This document shows, piece by piece, positions 1 through 6,697 of a DNA stretch of 14,999 bases (position 1 is the stretch's first letter; every line of letters begins with the position of its first letter). Position numbers and translations under genes: made by a program. The DNA is from JAUXLW01 sp964195005 (GTDB lineage: Bacteria > Actinomycetota > Acidimicrobiia > Spongiisociales > SHLN01). The notes under the pieces were generated by a model, which ran no database searches, was not told the DNA's origin, and saw nothing but the letters and a program-made list of their open reading frames with translations. The DNA is taken from positions 1-14,999 of the forward strand of contig CAXMOO010000069.1 of NCBI GenBank assembly GCA_964195005.1. The letters are read 5' to 3'.

Positions 1-1032
1 GTGCCGGCCCGGCATGGCTGCCACAGTTCGCAAAGCGGCCTCCATGGAGTCGGGATTGGCGTTATACGCATCGTTGACCACTGTGAAACGGCCAGGGTGG
101 ACCTCCATTCGCCACAAGGAAGGTCTCGCCAGCGCCAGACCGGCGGCGACATCAGGCAAGGCTCGGCCCAGAATCAGGGCCGCGGCCGCGGCCGCGGCCG
201 CGTTGCTCGCCTGATGGGCCCCGGCGAGTTGCAAACCCACCCGGGCCTGCTCGCCTTGTGACCTCAGCGTAAATCTTGGCCTCCCGATCTCGTCAAGCTC
301 AAGCGCACCGATCTCGACATCGGCTCCCCGACCACCGAATGTCACCACTTCTATCCCACCCTGAAAGGCCCAGTCGATCAGCTGCTCTTGTGCCGCCGGT
401 AGCACTGCCACCCCGCCGTCCAAGCCCTCGACCAGTTCCCACTTGGCCTGACGCACATTGTCCACGTCTCCCAGGGTGGCGATGTGGCTGAGGCCGATAC
501 CGGTGATCACCGCCACATCCGGCTCGATAATCGGCATCAGGTTGCGAATGTGACCGATGCCGCGGCTTCCGACCTCGAGGACGAGCACCTCCGTGTCGTC
601 TGGAGCCATGAGCACTGTGAGGGGCACACCCACTTCGTTATTGAACGACTTGGGGGATGCCCAGGTACCAACCCCCAGGGCTGAAGCCAGCAAGTCTTTG
701 GTGGAGGTCTTTCCAGTGCTGCCTGTGATTCCGACTGATTGGGCGTTCAGCTCCCGGCGCCGCTGGGCTCCGAGGGCGCCGAGGGCCTGCAGCGTGTCGG
801 TGGCCTCCACCCGTGGTTCGAGCTGAGACCCCGCCTCAACAAGAATCGCTGCAGCGCCGTCGTTGAGGGCTTGGATTGCGAAGTCATGCCCGTCAAAAAA
901 TTCGCCCCGCAAAGCAACAAACAGCGACGCCGGCGGCACGTGACGCGAGTCGGTGGTGACCGCGGTGATTGTTGCCTGCCCGAATGCAGTTCCCCTGACC
1001 GTGGCGGCGACATCGTCGAGCGACCATTTCAC
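1..1032 (-). CDS. murF: UDP-N-acetylmuramoyl-tripeptide--D-alanyl-D-alanine ligase (MurF), 3' end outside window
   Basis: MurF adds the D-Ala-D-Ala dipeptide to UDP-MurNAc-tripeptide using ATP, the last cytoplasmic step in building the peptidoglycan precursor. The 344 codons present show the Mur ligase P-loop GSTGKTS at about residues 104-110, an N-terminal substrate domain with the TDSR motif, and the C-terminal DAYNANPDSM motif at about 321-330. An unusual run of eight alanines lies at 278-285, just after the asparagine of the conserved N-x-A-A-A helix. The start is a GTG that overlaps the murE stop as GTGA (1032-1029), so translation is probably coupled to murE. The frame is open to the left edge; about 100 or more C-terminal residues should lie outside. 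Identity is secure from motifs and from its place after murE. Confidence 0.96.
   Translation of the reverse strand, partial: MKWSLDDVAATVRGTAFGQATITAVTTDSRHVPPASLFVALRGEFFDGHDFAIQALNDGAAAILVEAGSQLEPRVEATDTLQALGALGAQRRRELNAQSVGITGSTGKTSTKDLLASALGVGTWASPKSFNNEVGVPLTVLMAPDDTEVLVLEVGSRGIGHIRNLMPIIEPDVAVITGIGLSHIATLGDVDNVRQAKWELVEGLDGGVAVLPAAQEQLIDWAFQGGIEVVTFGGRGADVEIGALELDEIGRPRFTLRSQGEQARVGLQLAGAHQASNAAAAAAAALILGRALPDVAAGLALARPSLWRMEVHPGRFTVVNDAYNANPDSMEAALRTVAAMPGRH
178..202. repeat. GGCCGC hexamer repeat coding poly-alanine in murF
   Basis: Four perfect GGCCGC hexamers plus one G lie in frame inside murF. On the minus strand they read as alternating GCG and GCC codons and give eight consecutive alanines (residues 278-285). 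A pure repeat in a coding region is prone to slippage, but a two-codon unit always keeps the frame. Confidence 0.9.
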
Positions 1033-2462
1033 GCGCCGATCACCGCCTCTCTGGCTACGACCCGGTCGTCGAAGGGAATAACCCGTCCGCCGATCTCTTG
1101 TCCCGGCTCATGGCCTTTTCCGAGTATCAGGACCACGTCTCCCGCCTCGGCGATCGATATGGCCATCTCGATTGCCGTCCTGCGGTTTGGCTCCAGCACC
1201 AACTCGGCAGCTTCGCCGGCACCCGCGGCCACCTGAGCCACGATCTCAGCCGGGTCCTCGGTGCGGGGGTTGTCGGACGTAATGAAGGCAACATCGGCCC
1301 GTGAGACAGCCTCGCCCATGGCAGGTCGCTTGGCCTGGTCGCGGTCTCCCCCCGCCCCGACGACCACCAGGGTTCGGCCGGCAACCAGCGGCCTGACCGT
1401 GTCCAAGACTTCATTGATCCCATCAGGCGTGTGGGCGTAGTCGACCAGAATCCGGAACTCCTGCCCGGCATCTATTACCTCCATGCGACCGGGAATCGGC
1501 TCCATGTTCATGAGCCCGGTCCCAATCGCTTCGAGGGAGAGACCAAGCACCCGGGCACAGCCGGCTGCCACCAAAGCGTTGGATACGTTGAAGGATCCAC
1601 CGATCGGGAGTTCGATGGGTACGGCGCCCTCCGGGGTAACAAGGTCGAACCGCGACATTTCAAGCCCGTCGACGAGGCTCCTGGCGCGGATGATCCCCCG
1701 GCTGCCAGTCGTGATGACATCCCGGTCGGTGAGCTCGACCAGCCTGCGGCCCCAGACCTCATCCACACATATCACCGCCGAACCGGCCCCGTCGGCGAAG
1801 AGCCGGGCCTTGGCTGCAAAGTACTCCTCCATGTCGGTGTGAAAGTCGAGGTGATCCTGCGAGAGGTTGGTGAAGGCCACGACACGGAATTCCGTCGCAT
1901 CCACTCGCCCGAGCACGACGGCGTGGGACGACACCTCAACGGCTGCGACCTGAACCTTCTTGGCAACCATCCTGGCGAGCAGGCGCTGGAAGTCCGTCGC
2001 CTCAGGAGAGGTGCGCTCGATGTCCACGCGGTCATCACCAATTCGTGCCCCGACCGTCCCGACGACGCCCGGCAGGCGCCCGGAGGCTGACACCACGGAA
2101 GCCAACATGTGAGTCACGGTCGTTTTGCCATTGGTTCCGGTTACACCGACTACATCCAGGCGCCGGGAGGGGTGACCATGCACCTCGGCAGCCAGTAGCG
2201 GAAGAACTCGCCTGGTGTCGGCCACCACGATTTGCGGTAACGCGACGTCCGCCAGGTCTTCGACGCACGCCGCAGAGGCGTTGGCGCCGGCAATGAAGTC
2301 ATGGCCATCGCGATTCGAGCCCCGAATAGCAACAAAAAGGTCGCCGGGCCCGGCCGACCGACTGTCGTGGGTAACGTCATTGATCTCAACATCGGCCGGC
2401 CCGACCAACTGGCCTGCGGTCACGGTTGCGAGACGCCCAAGAGTCACCTGCTCAGCCCCCAT
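1029..2462 (-). CDS. murE: UDP-N-acetylmuramoyl-L-alanyl-D-glutamate--2,6-diaminopimelate ligase (MurE)
   Basis: MurE adds the third amino acid to UDP-MurNAc-L-Ala-D-Glu. The 477-aa product is of usual length. It has the P-loop GTNGKTT at 109-115, the TSPEATDF substrate region at 151-158, the SSH motif at 178-180, the lysine that is normally carbamylated in YFAAKARLF (K218), DYAHTPDG at 341-348 and GKGHE at 448-452. The DNPR motif at 397-400 is the known signature for meso-diaminopimelate rather than lysine, so the wall is predicted to be meso-DAP type. I chose the ATG at 2462, which overlaps the ftsI stop by 11 bp. The frame stays open 49 codons further upstream, but that part is inside ftsI and does not look like MurE. 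A GTG at 2447 just after the ftsI stop is an alternative start. Confidence 0.96.
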   Translation of the reverse strand: MGAEQVTLGRLATVTAGQLVGPADVEINDVTHDSRSAGPGDLFVAIRGSNRDGHDFIAGANASAACVEDLADVALPQIVVADTRRVLPLLAAEVHGHPSRRLDVVGVTGTNGKTTVTHMLASVVSASGRLPGVVGTVGARIGDDRVDIERTSPEATDFQRLLARMVAKKVQVAAVEVSSHAVVLGRVDATEFRVVAFTNLSQDHLDFHTDMEEYFAAKARLFADGAGSAVICVDEVWGRRLVELTDRDVITTGSRGIIRARSLVDGLEMSRFDLVTPEGAVPIELPIGGSFNVSNALVAAGCARVLGLSLEAIGTGLMNMEPIPGRMEVIDAGQEFRILVDYAHTPDGINEVLDTVRPLVAGRTLVVVGAGGDRDQAKRPAMGEAVSRADVAFITSDNPRTEDPAEIVAQVAAGAGEAAELVLEPNRRTAIEMAISIAEAGDVVLILGKGHEPGQEIGGRVIPFDDRVVAREAVIGA

Positions 2463-4170
2463 CCTGCGGTACCCCGAGCTGGTGAAGTGCGAACTGCATA
2501 ATCTGTGCGAAAGCCGGAGCGGCCGCCGAACCGCCGGTGCGCTGGCGACGAACAGTTGGCGAGTCAATGAACACCCCGATCGCCAACCGGGGCCGGGCTG
2601 TGGGGCCAATGCCGATGAAACTGGCGACCACGTCGTCGCCGTAGCAGCCGATAACCTCCGTCCCCGGGCAGGCCAGGTGTGGCTCGAACTTCACAGTCGT
2701 CCCGGTCTTGCCGGCAACCGAGTAACCCTCGACCCTGGCCCTGGTGCCGGTGCCGACCTCGACCACACCGGCCAGCATCCGGCGCATGACCTGCGCGGTC
2801 TCCACCGAAAGGACCCTCTGGCGTTGCTGAGGATCGACAATGCTGCCCCCGTTGGCATCGATCACTTCTTTCACGAGTCTCGGCTGGATCCACACGCCGT
2901 CGTTTCCTACCGTGGCAAACACAGCCGTCATCTGGAGGCGGGTTACGTCGACGAAGTAACCGATTGCGGTCGACGCCCCACACGAGTCGCACCATTGCTG
3001 GGCCTCGCGCAGCAGGCCGGGGGCCTCTCCGGGAAAATCGATGCCGGTGGGAGCCCCGAGCCCGAAACCCTGCAGATATCGATAGAGGAGCGCGTCGCCC
3101 AGCTCCTGCTGGACCAGAATCGTCCCTACGTTGGAGGACTTGGCAACAATGTCCGAAACGGTCCATTCCTGCGTCTCGTGCTCACTGAAGTCGCGGTACT
3201 CGCGGTCAAACACCTCAATGAAGTCCGGGACTTCAAACACTCGATCGGGTGTAACAACCCCCTCCTCGATGGCAGCCGCAATAGTGATCAGCTTTTGGGT
3301 TGAGCCTGGCTCATAGACGTCGGTAACAATCCGATTACGGAACACCTCGGGGTCATCTCCGATGTCATTGGGATCAAAAGTTGGATAACTCGCCATGGAA
3401 AGCACATCGCCGTTGGTCACGTCTAGGACGACAATGTGGACGCCTTTGGCTCCCGTCTTATCCGCGGTTTCAGCCGCCACTAGTTCGGCCATGAACTGCA
3501 GCTCTCCGTCGATAGTAAGAACCACATCTCGCCCTGGCCGCGACTGCTTCACCTCATACTGGCCTTGCGGTATCACCCGACCCCGGCCCGACCGTTCAAA
3601 GAGCAACTCCCCTGGTTCGCCCGTCAGAACATCGTCATATGAGGCCTCAATGCCTTCCAGGCCTTCGTTGTCAAGGCCGACGAAACCCAGGACCTGGGCT
3701 GCCAGGGTACCCGAGGGGTAGACGCGCTTGGGTTCGGGAATCAGGTGGATCCCGTCGAGGTCGAGGTCCACCACGGCTTGGGCGGTTTCCCGCCGCAGCT
3801 TGCGGGCAATGTATGAGAAGCTGCCATCTTTCTCGAGAACGCCCAGGAGGTCGACAATCGGTCGACCAACCACCGGCGACAAGGCAGTAGCGGTCGCCAG
3901 TGGATCGGTGACCTCCTGCGGATTGGCGTAGACCGTGGTGGCTTCAATAGTGAGTGCGAGCTCTCGGCCATCGCGGTCGTAGATCGTGCCCCGATCGGCG
4001 TCGAGGGTGATCCGTCGTAAGCGCTGGTCGAGTGCCTGATCCTCGAGCTCGGCCGCCTGGACTCCTTGCACCAGTATCAATCTGGCCCCCAGCAGAAGCC
4101 AGGCACCTAGGAACAGGCCACCGACAAGGAAGAGTCGGACGTGCTGGGGGCGCCACCTGCTGCGCCCCAC
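2452..4170 (-). CDS. ftsI: Peptidoglycan D,D-transpeptidase, class B PBP (FtsI / PbpB)
   Basis: A septal class B penicillin-binding protein that cross-links peptidoglycan at the division site, working with FtsW. The 572-aa product has a short basic cytoplasmic tail, one membrane segment at about 11-35 and a dimerisation domain (RGTIYDRDGRELA at about 60-72). The transpeptidase domain carries the active-site SxxK as STQK (S290), SSN at 345-347 and KTG at 488-490. There are no C-terminal PASTA domains. Four cysteines (394, 397, 501, 509) are predicted to be outside the membrane. The segment IGYFVDVTRLQM (403-414) departs from the usual GYGVSVTPLQ-like motif. The GTG at 4170 is the only sensible start: an in-frame TAG lies at 4203-4201 and a strong GGGGAG ribosome site sits 5 nt before it. 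A 58-bp gap follows ftsL. Confidence 0.96.
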   Translation of the reverse strand: MGRSRWRPQHVRLFLVGGLFLGAWLLLGARLILVQGVQAAELEDQALDQRLRRITLDADRGTIYDRDGRELALTIEATTVYANPQEVTDPLATATALSPVVGRPIVDLLGVLEKDGSFSYIARKLRRETAQAVVDLDLDGIHLIPEPKRVYPSGTLAAQVLGFVGLDNEGLEGIEASYDDVLTGEPGELLFERSGRGRVIPQGQYEVKQSRPGRDVVLTIDGELQFMAELVAAETADKTGAKGVHIVVLDVTNGDVLSMASYPTFDPNDIGDDPEVFRNRIVTDVYEPGSTQKLITIAAAIEEGVVTPDRVFEVPDFIEVFDREYRDFSEHETQEWTVSDIVAKSSNVGTILVQQELGDALLYRYLQGFGLGAPTGIDFPGEAPGLLREAQQWCDSCGASTAIGYFVDVTRLQMTAVFATVGNDGVWIQPRLVKEVIDANGGSIVDPQQRQRVLSVETAQVMRRMLAGVVEVGTGTRARVEGYSVAGKTGTTVKFEPHLACPGTEVIGCYGDDVVASFIGIGPTARPRLAIGVFIDSPTVRRQRTGGSAAAPAFAQIMQFALHQLGVPQDGG

Positions 4171-4228
4171 CTCTACTCCCCGGGCCGGCCCGAGTCGCCG
4201 CTAAGGACTGCAGCGCTCAGCCCGGCCG

Positions 4229-4636
4229 TCATTGTTCCCCCAGCGTGGCAAGCACGGTCGGTGCGTCGACACCAGCCAGATCCCCGATTTCGTCGGTAGG
4301 CACCGGCATCGGCGCAAACAGGGTGCGCCCCGTTGGCGGCAGAATCATGCCCATGGTTTCCGCCTCGGCGTAGATCCGCTCCGGCGATTCCAGCTGGGCA
4401 ACCTGCAGGCGAAGCTCATCGAACTCTGCCTCCTGCTGCTCAATGGAGGTCTCGAGGGTGGTGAGCTGGAAAGCAGCCCTGTCGAGGTGAACCCTCGAGT
4501 AGATCAAGGCGAAAAATAGAGCCACTGCCAACAAGAGCCAGCCAAGCTGACGAACCTGGACACGGACCCTCACCGACCCGCTAATGACACGAAGCCCCGG
4601 CCGAATCGCAGGAGCCGGCGCAAGGCGGGAAGCCAT
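4229..4636 (-). CDS. ftsL: Cell division protein FtsL-like (septum formation initiator/DivIC fold)
   Basis: A small bitopic division protein that bridges FtsB/DivIC-type partners and the FtsWI synthase. The 135-aa product has a basic N-terminus, one membrane segment at about 31-47, a predicted coiled coil at about 52-84, and then LESPERIYAEAETMGMILP (82-100). That last stretch matches the family pattern in which S-P-x-R-I and a later L/M-G-M precede a proline. Sequence conservation in this family is poor, so the call rests on topology plus position between rsmH and ftsI, where ftsL is expected. The ATG overlaps the rsmH stop by one base (TGATG), which suggests translational coupling. Confidence 0.88.
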   Translation of the reverse strand: MASRLAPAPAIRPGLRVISGSVRVRVQVRQLGWLLLAVALFFALIYSRVHLDRAAFQLTTLETSIEQQEAEFDELRLQVAQLESPERIYAEAETMGMILPPTGRTLFAPMPVPTDEIGDLAGVDAPTVLATLGEQ

Positions 4637-5553
4637 CAGGCGATCTTCTCCGCAGCTCGCAACTTGGCGCTTCTAGCCCGGGGGTTCTCGGCTATTTCCT
4701 CCTCCGTGGGACGTACCACCTTGCGGTTGAGGAGACGGAAACTGGGAGCGACGGCCGGCACCGGCATGGGTGAGGAGGCACCATCCGATGAGGAAGCGGC
4801 CGATACCAGCCGCCGCTTGACTGTTCGATCTTCGAGAGAGTGGTAGGAGATCACCACGACCCGCCCCGCGGGGACAAGGATCTCGAGTGCGGCATCAAGG
4901 CCCTCCGCCAGGGCGTCGAGCTCGTCGTTGACGGCGATCCTGAGAGCTTGGAACGTCCTCCGGGCCGGGTGGCCCCCCCGACGACGCGTCGCGGCCGGGA
5001 TGGCAACCTTGACAATTTCGGCCAATTGCGCGGTGTCGGTGATCGGGCGGGCCCGGACAATGGCACGGGCGATACGCCGGGCAAATCGCTCTTCTCCGTA
5101 CCGGGCAATAACCCGGGCAAGCTCTTCCTGAGGCCATTCGTTGACAAGCTGCTCTGCCCTGAGGTCGCCAGCACCCATGCGCATATCAAGAGGGCCGCTT
5201 CGACGAAAGCCAAAACCTCGCGCGGCGTCGTCAATCTGTAGAGAGGAAAGTCCAAGATCAAAGAAGACACCCGTGATCGCATCGAAACCGGCCTCCTCAG
5301 TAACTTCGGAGAGCAGTCGGAAATCGGATGTCACGAAGGTAACCCTGGGGCCGAGCATCGCGGCGCGGCCGGCCGCTTCCGGGTCCCGGTCGAGCGCCAA
5401 AATTCGGACGTTCGGGTCGAGGACGTCCAGGAGCCGCCGGGTGTGTCCCCCTCCGCCGAATGTGGCGTCGATGATCACCCCGGAGCTGATGGGACGGAAG
5501 AGATCGGCCACTTGCTCGACCATGACGGGCCGGTGAAGCGGAGCCTGGTGCAT
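4636..5553 (-). CDS. rsmH: 16S rRNA (cytosine-1402-N4)-methyltransferase RsmH (MraW)
   Basis: RsmH uses S-adenosylmethionine to methylate N4 of C1402 in the 16S rRNA decoding centre. The 305-aa product shows HRPVMVEQV at 7-15, the SAM-binding loop DATFGGGGH at 29-37, ALDRD at 53-57, FFDLGLSSLQ at 97-106, the RYGEERFARRIA helix at 151-162, HPARRTFQALRIAVNDEL at 195-212 and SYHSLEDR at 236-243, all characteristic. I chose the ATG at 5553: the protein starts in the family manner there and GGGGGG lies 6 nt upstream. The frame is open 20 codons further up to 5613, but that crosses a hairpin and adds a non-family tail. The ribosome site lies inside a long inverted repeat described separately. Confidence 0.97.
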   Translation of the reverse strand: MHQAPLHRPVMVEQVADLFRPISSGVIIDATFGGGGHTRRLLDVLDPNVRILALDRDPEAAGRAAMLGPRVTFVTSDFRLLSEVTEEAGFDAITGVFFDLGLSSLQIDDAARGFGFRRSGPLDMRMGAGDLRAEQLVNEWPQEELARVIARYGEERFARRIARAIVRARPITDTAQLAEIVKVAIPAATRRRGGHPARRTFQALRIAVNDELDALAEGLDAALEILVPAGRVVVISYHSLEDRTVKRRLVSAASSSDGASSPMPVPAVAPSFRLLNRKVVRPTEEEIAENPRARSAKLRAAEKIA

Positions 5554-5556
5554 TGT

Positions 5557-5631
5557 CAGCCCCCCGGAGCGCTGGCGCCAACATGGAAGCGGGCGGAGTA
5601 AGGGGCCTTCCATTTGGCATCCGGGGGGCTG
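5557..5631 (-). promoter_or_regulatory. Nested hairpin in rsmH leader that sequesters the ribosome binding site
   Basis: In the 125-bp mraZ-rsmH gap a perfect 12-bp inverted repeat (5620-5631 with 5557-5568; on the minus strand CAGCCCCCCGGA and TCCGGGGGGCTG) encloses a second 12-bp helix (5607-5618 with 5577-5589). The inner helix has one bulged base and a 17-nt loop (5590-5606). The 3' outer arm contains the GGGGGG used as the rsmH ribosome site and ends 3 nt before the ATG. In RNA this would hide the site. No T-run follows, so it does not look like a terminator. A structured RNA upstream of mraW has been described in Actinobacteria; I cannot say whether this belongs to it. Confidence 0.7.
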
Positions 5632-5678
5632 GCGATGAACCCTGCCCTCGATCTTGCTTTACGTCCTCCATTGACATC

Positions 5679-6110
5679 TCAAATACCGTGCTCGCTGAGC
5701 GCTTCTTCGATGTCTGCGTAGTAGTCGTCCGCACTCGAAGTGATTTCCTGCCACTTCGAGCTATCCCATAGCTCAACTCGCTCCCCCACTCCGACAACAG
5801 CGATCTCCTTATCGAGCGCTGCGTAGGAACGAAGGTTCGTAGGAACCTGAATGCGGCCCTGTTTGTCGGGACGCTGGTCCATAGCTCCGGCGAAGAAAGC
5901 ACGAGCATAGTTGCGGAACTTGCGATCCGTGCGAGGTAGTGACCTGATGCGCTCGACTTCCTGCTCCCACTGTTCGAGCGTGAAAACAAAGAGGCAGCGC
6001 TCCTGTCCCTTGGTGATGACACAACCCTTGGCCAGTTCGTCTCGGAAGCGGCTCGGCAGAACAACGCGTCCTTTAGGGTCAATCGTGTGTTGGTATTCAC
6101 CCAAAAACAC
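5679..6110 (-). CDS. mraZ: Transcriptional regulator MraZ
   Basis: MraZ is a DNA-binding regulator of the dcw cluster that in studied bacteria binds short repeats in its own promoter. The 143-aa product has the usual two SpoVT/AbrB-like halves with DPKGRVVLP at 11-19 and DKQGRIQVP at 82-90, the linker helix ARAFFAGA at 69-76 and the terminal ERVELWDSSKW at about 110-120. The start is a GTG in the context GTGTTTTTGGG, giving the family's MFLGEY N-terminus; the ribosome site is weak. An upstream ATG at about 6122 is in another frame. It is the first gene of the minus-strand operon, with a clear promoter and repeat ladder 50-100 bp upstream. Confidence 0.96.
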   Translation of the reverse strand: MFLGEYQHTIDPKGRVVLPSRFRDELAKGCVITKGQERCLFVFTLEQWEQEVERIRSLPRTDRKFRNYARAFFAGAMDQRPDKQGRIQVPTNLRSYAALDKEIAVVGVGERVELWDSSKWQEITSSADDYYADIEEALSEHGI

Positions 6111-6162
6111 TGTGCGTCCATCCTGTCCGTCAGTCCTCGGTGGGCCTCACCGGCCCGTGGTT

Positions 6163-6202
6163 GGTCCTCCACTTCGCACCACTATGGTCCCTTCCCCCCC
6201 AC
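6163..6202 (-). promoter_or_regulatory. Putative MraZ box: four 10-bp units overlapping the promoter
   Basis: Read on the minus strand, the bases fall into four consecutive 10-mers: GTGGGGGGGA, AGGGACCATA, GTGGTGCGAA, GTGGAGGACC. Three begin with GTGG and one with AGGG. Known MraZ sites are short G-rich (TGGG-type) boxes repeated about every 10 bp, so binding here would cover the spacer, the -10 and the start site and fit autorepression. The units are short, so assignment is by position and periodicity only. Confidence 0.5.
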
Positions 6203-6209
6203 ATGTCAA
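6181..6209 (-). promoter_or_regulatory. Predicted promoter of the mraZ/dcw operon
   Basis: On the minus strand a perfect TTGACA (6209-6204) is followed, after exactly 17 bases, by CATAGT (6186-6181), which matches 4 of 6 bases of the -10 consensus. Transcription would start near 6174 and give a leader of about 65 nt before the mraZ GTG. The spacer contains a run of seven G. Confidence 0.7.
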
Positions 6210-6229
6210 CTTTATGTACCACTCCTCCC

Positions 6230-6353
6230 GTCACTTCTCGGCCGCGCTCCGAGCACATTTGCGTCAAGGGCCGACAAGTCGACTGCTGCCGCCACAACCC
6301 GAGACATAGGACGGCCGGCGCCGCAGGCGCCAGGCCCAGGACGGACCACATTG
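6230..6353. repeat. Structured repeat, copy 1
   Basis: Hairpin 1 pairs 6233-6243 with 6269-6279 (11 positions, one C-C mismatch) and has a small inner stem GCA/TGC. Hairpin 2 pairs 6313-6322 with 6326-6336 (10 bp, bulged A at 6332, GCA triloop). The copy ends in ACCACATTG. Confidence 0.8.
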
Positions 6354-6363
6354 CCCCCTGTGG

Positions 6364-6463
6364 ATTACTCGGCCCCGCCCCAGGCACCTCTGCCTCACGG
6401 GCCGAGAGGTCGACTGCTGCCGCCGCAACCCGAGACTTAGGACGGTCGGCGCCGCAACATCAT
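6364..6463. repeat. Structured repeat, copy 2 (second hairpin truncated)
   Basis: Hairpin 1 pairs 6364-6375 with 6399-6410 (G-T pairs near the base, one A-A mismatch) and has an inner stem AGGCA/TGCCT around loop CCTC. The first arm of hairpin 2 (6444-6453) is present but the second arm and the ACCACATTG tail are missing, so this copy is shortened at its right end. Confidence 0.75.
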
Positions 6464-6465
6464 CT

Positions 6466-6589
6466 GTCACTTCTCGGCCGCGCTCCACGCACCCTTGCGT
6501 CTAGGGCCGGGAAGTCGACTGCTACCGCCGCAACCCAGGACTCCGGACGGGCGGCCGCGAAGCGGCCAGCCCCAGCAACAACCACATTG
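6466..6589. repeat. Structured repeat, copy 3
   Basis: Hairpin 1 pairs 6469-6479 with 6505-6515 (11 pairs, one G-T) with an inner stem ACGCA/TGCGT around CCCT. Hairpin 2 pairs 6549-6558 with 6562-6572 (10 bp, bulged A at 6568, GAA triloop) and contains GCGAAGC. The copy ends in ACCACATTG. Confidence 0.8.
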
Positions 6590-6596
6590 TTTTCCC

Positions 6597-6634
6597 GTCA
6601 CTTCTCAGCCCTGCTACTTCGTCGCGGCTTCTGA
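6597..6634. repeat. Structured repeat, fragment of a fourth copy
   Basis: GTCACTTCTC followed by AGCC matches the start of copies 1 and 3, and then the sequence diverges. It looks like a decayed left end. Confidence 0.55.
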
Positions 6635-6657
6635 CCCGGCCCGACCCCGCGGCCGGG
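6635..6657. terminator. GC-rich hairpin downstream of the 142-aa gene (possible terminator)
   Basis: CCCGGCC (6635-6641) and GGCCGGG (6651-6657) form a perfect 7-bp stem with a 9-nt loop, 41 bp past the stop of the minus-strand gene at 6698. No T-run follows, so it would be a hairpin-only terminator at best. A smaller hairpin AGCCC/GGGCT (6682-6699) overlaps the stop itself. Confidence 0.35.
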
Positions 6658-6697
6658 ATCGTCGCAACAGGCGGCCGCTGCAGCCCGGCCCTGAGGG

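Larger units (their letters stand above)
6230..6634. repeat. Tandem array of structured ~100-130 bp repeats
   Basis: Three copies and a fragment of one degenerate unit lie head to tail between the 142-aa gene and the dcw promoter. Copies 1 and 3 share 21 identical bases at their starts (6230-6250, 6466-6486). All three share GTCGACTGCT followed by ACCGCC or GCCGCC. Copies 1 and 3 both end in ACCACATTG. The spacing is about 130 bp (copy 1 to 2) and 103 bp (copy 2 to 3). Full copies fold into two hairpins. No convincing protein is encoded: open frames across it are arginine/proline-rich and simply follow the repeat. Confidence 0.85.

Noticed and set aside
2463..2609. N-terminal extension of MurE by 49 residues
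   Set aside because: The extra residues lie inside ftsI, do not resemble MurE and would give an oversized overlap.
2215..3303. 362-codon plus-strand frame opposite ftsI/murE (and a 219-codon one at 1431-2090)
   Set aside because: Antisense shadows of well-supported genes in GC-rich DNA; translations show no domain.
5554..5613. 20-residue N-terminal extension of RsmH
   Set aside because: It would read through the leader hairpin; the family N-terminus begins at the ATG at 5553 with a G-rich ribosome site.
5297..6172. 291-codon minus-strand frame overlapping mraZ and rsmH
   Set aside because: Out of frame with both strongly supported genes and without recognisable motifs.
6140..6634. Open frames of 132-164 codons on the plus strand across the repeat array
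   Set aside because: Their Arg/Pro/Ala-rich translations just follow the repeat, have no ribosome site and overlap the dcw promoter; not credible genes.
6230..6634. CRISPR-like array
   Set aside because: Units exceed 100 bp, are degenerate, have no unique spacers of constant length and no cas genes nearby.
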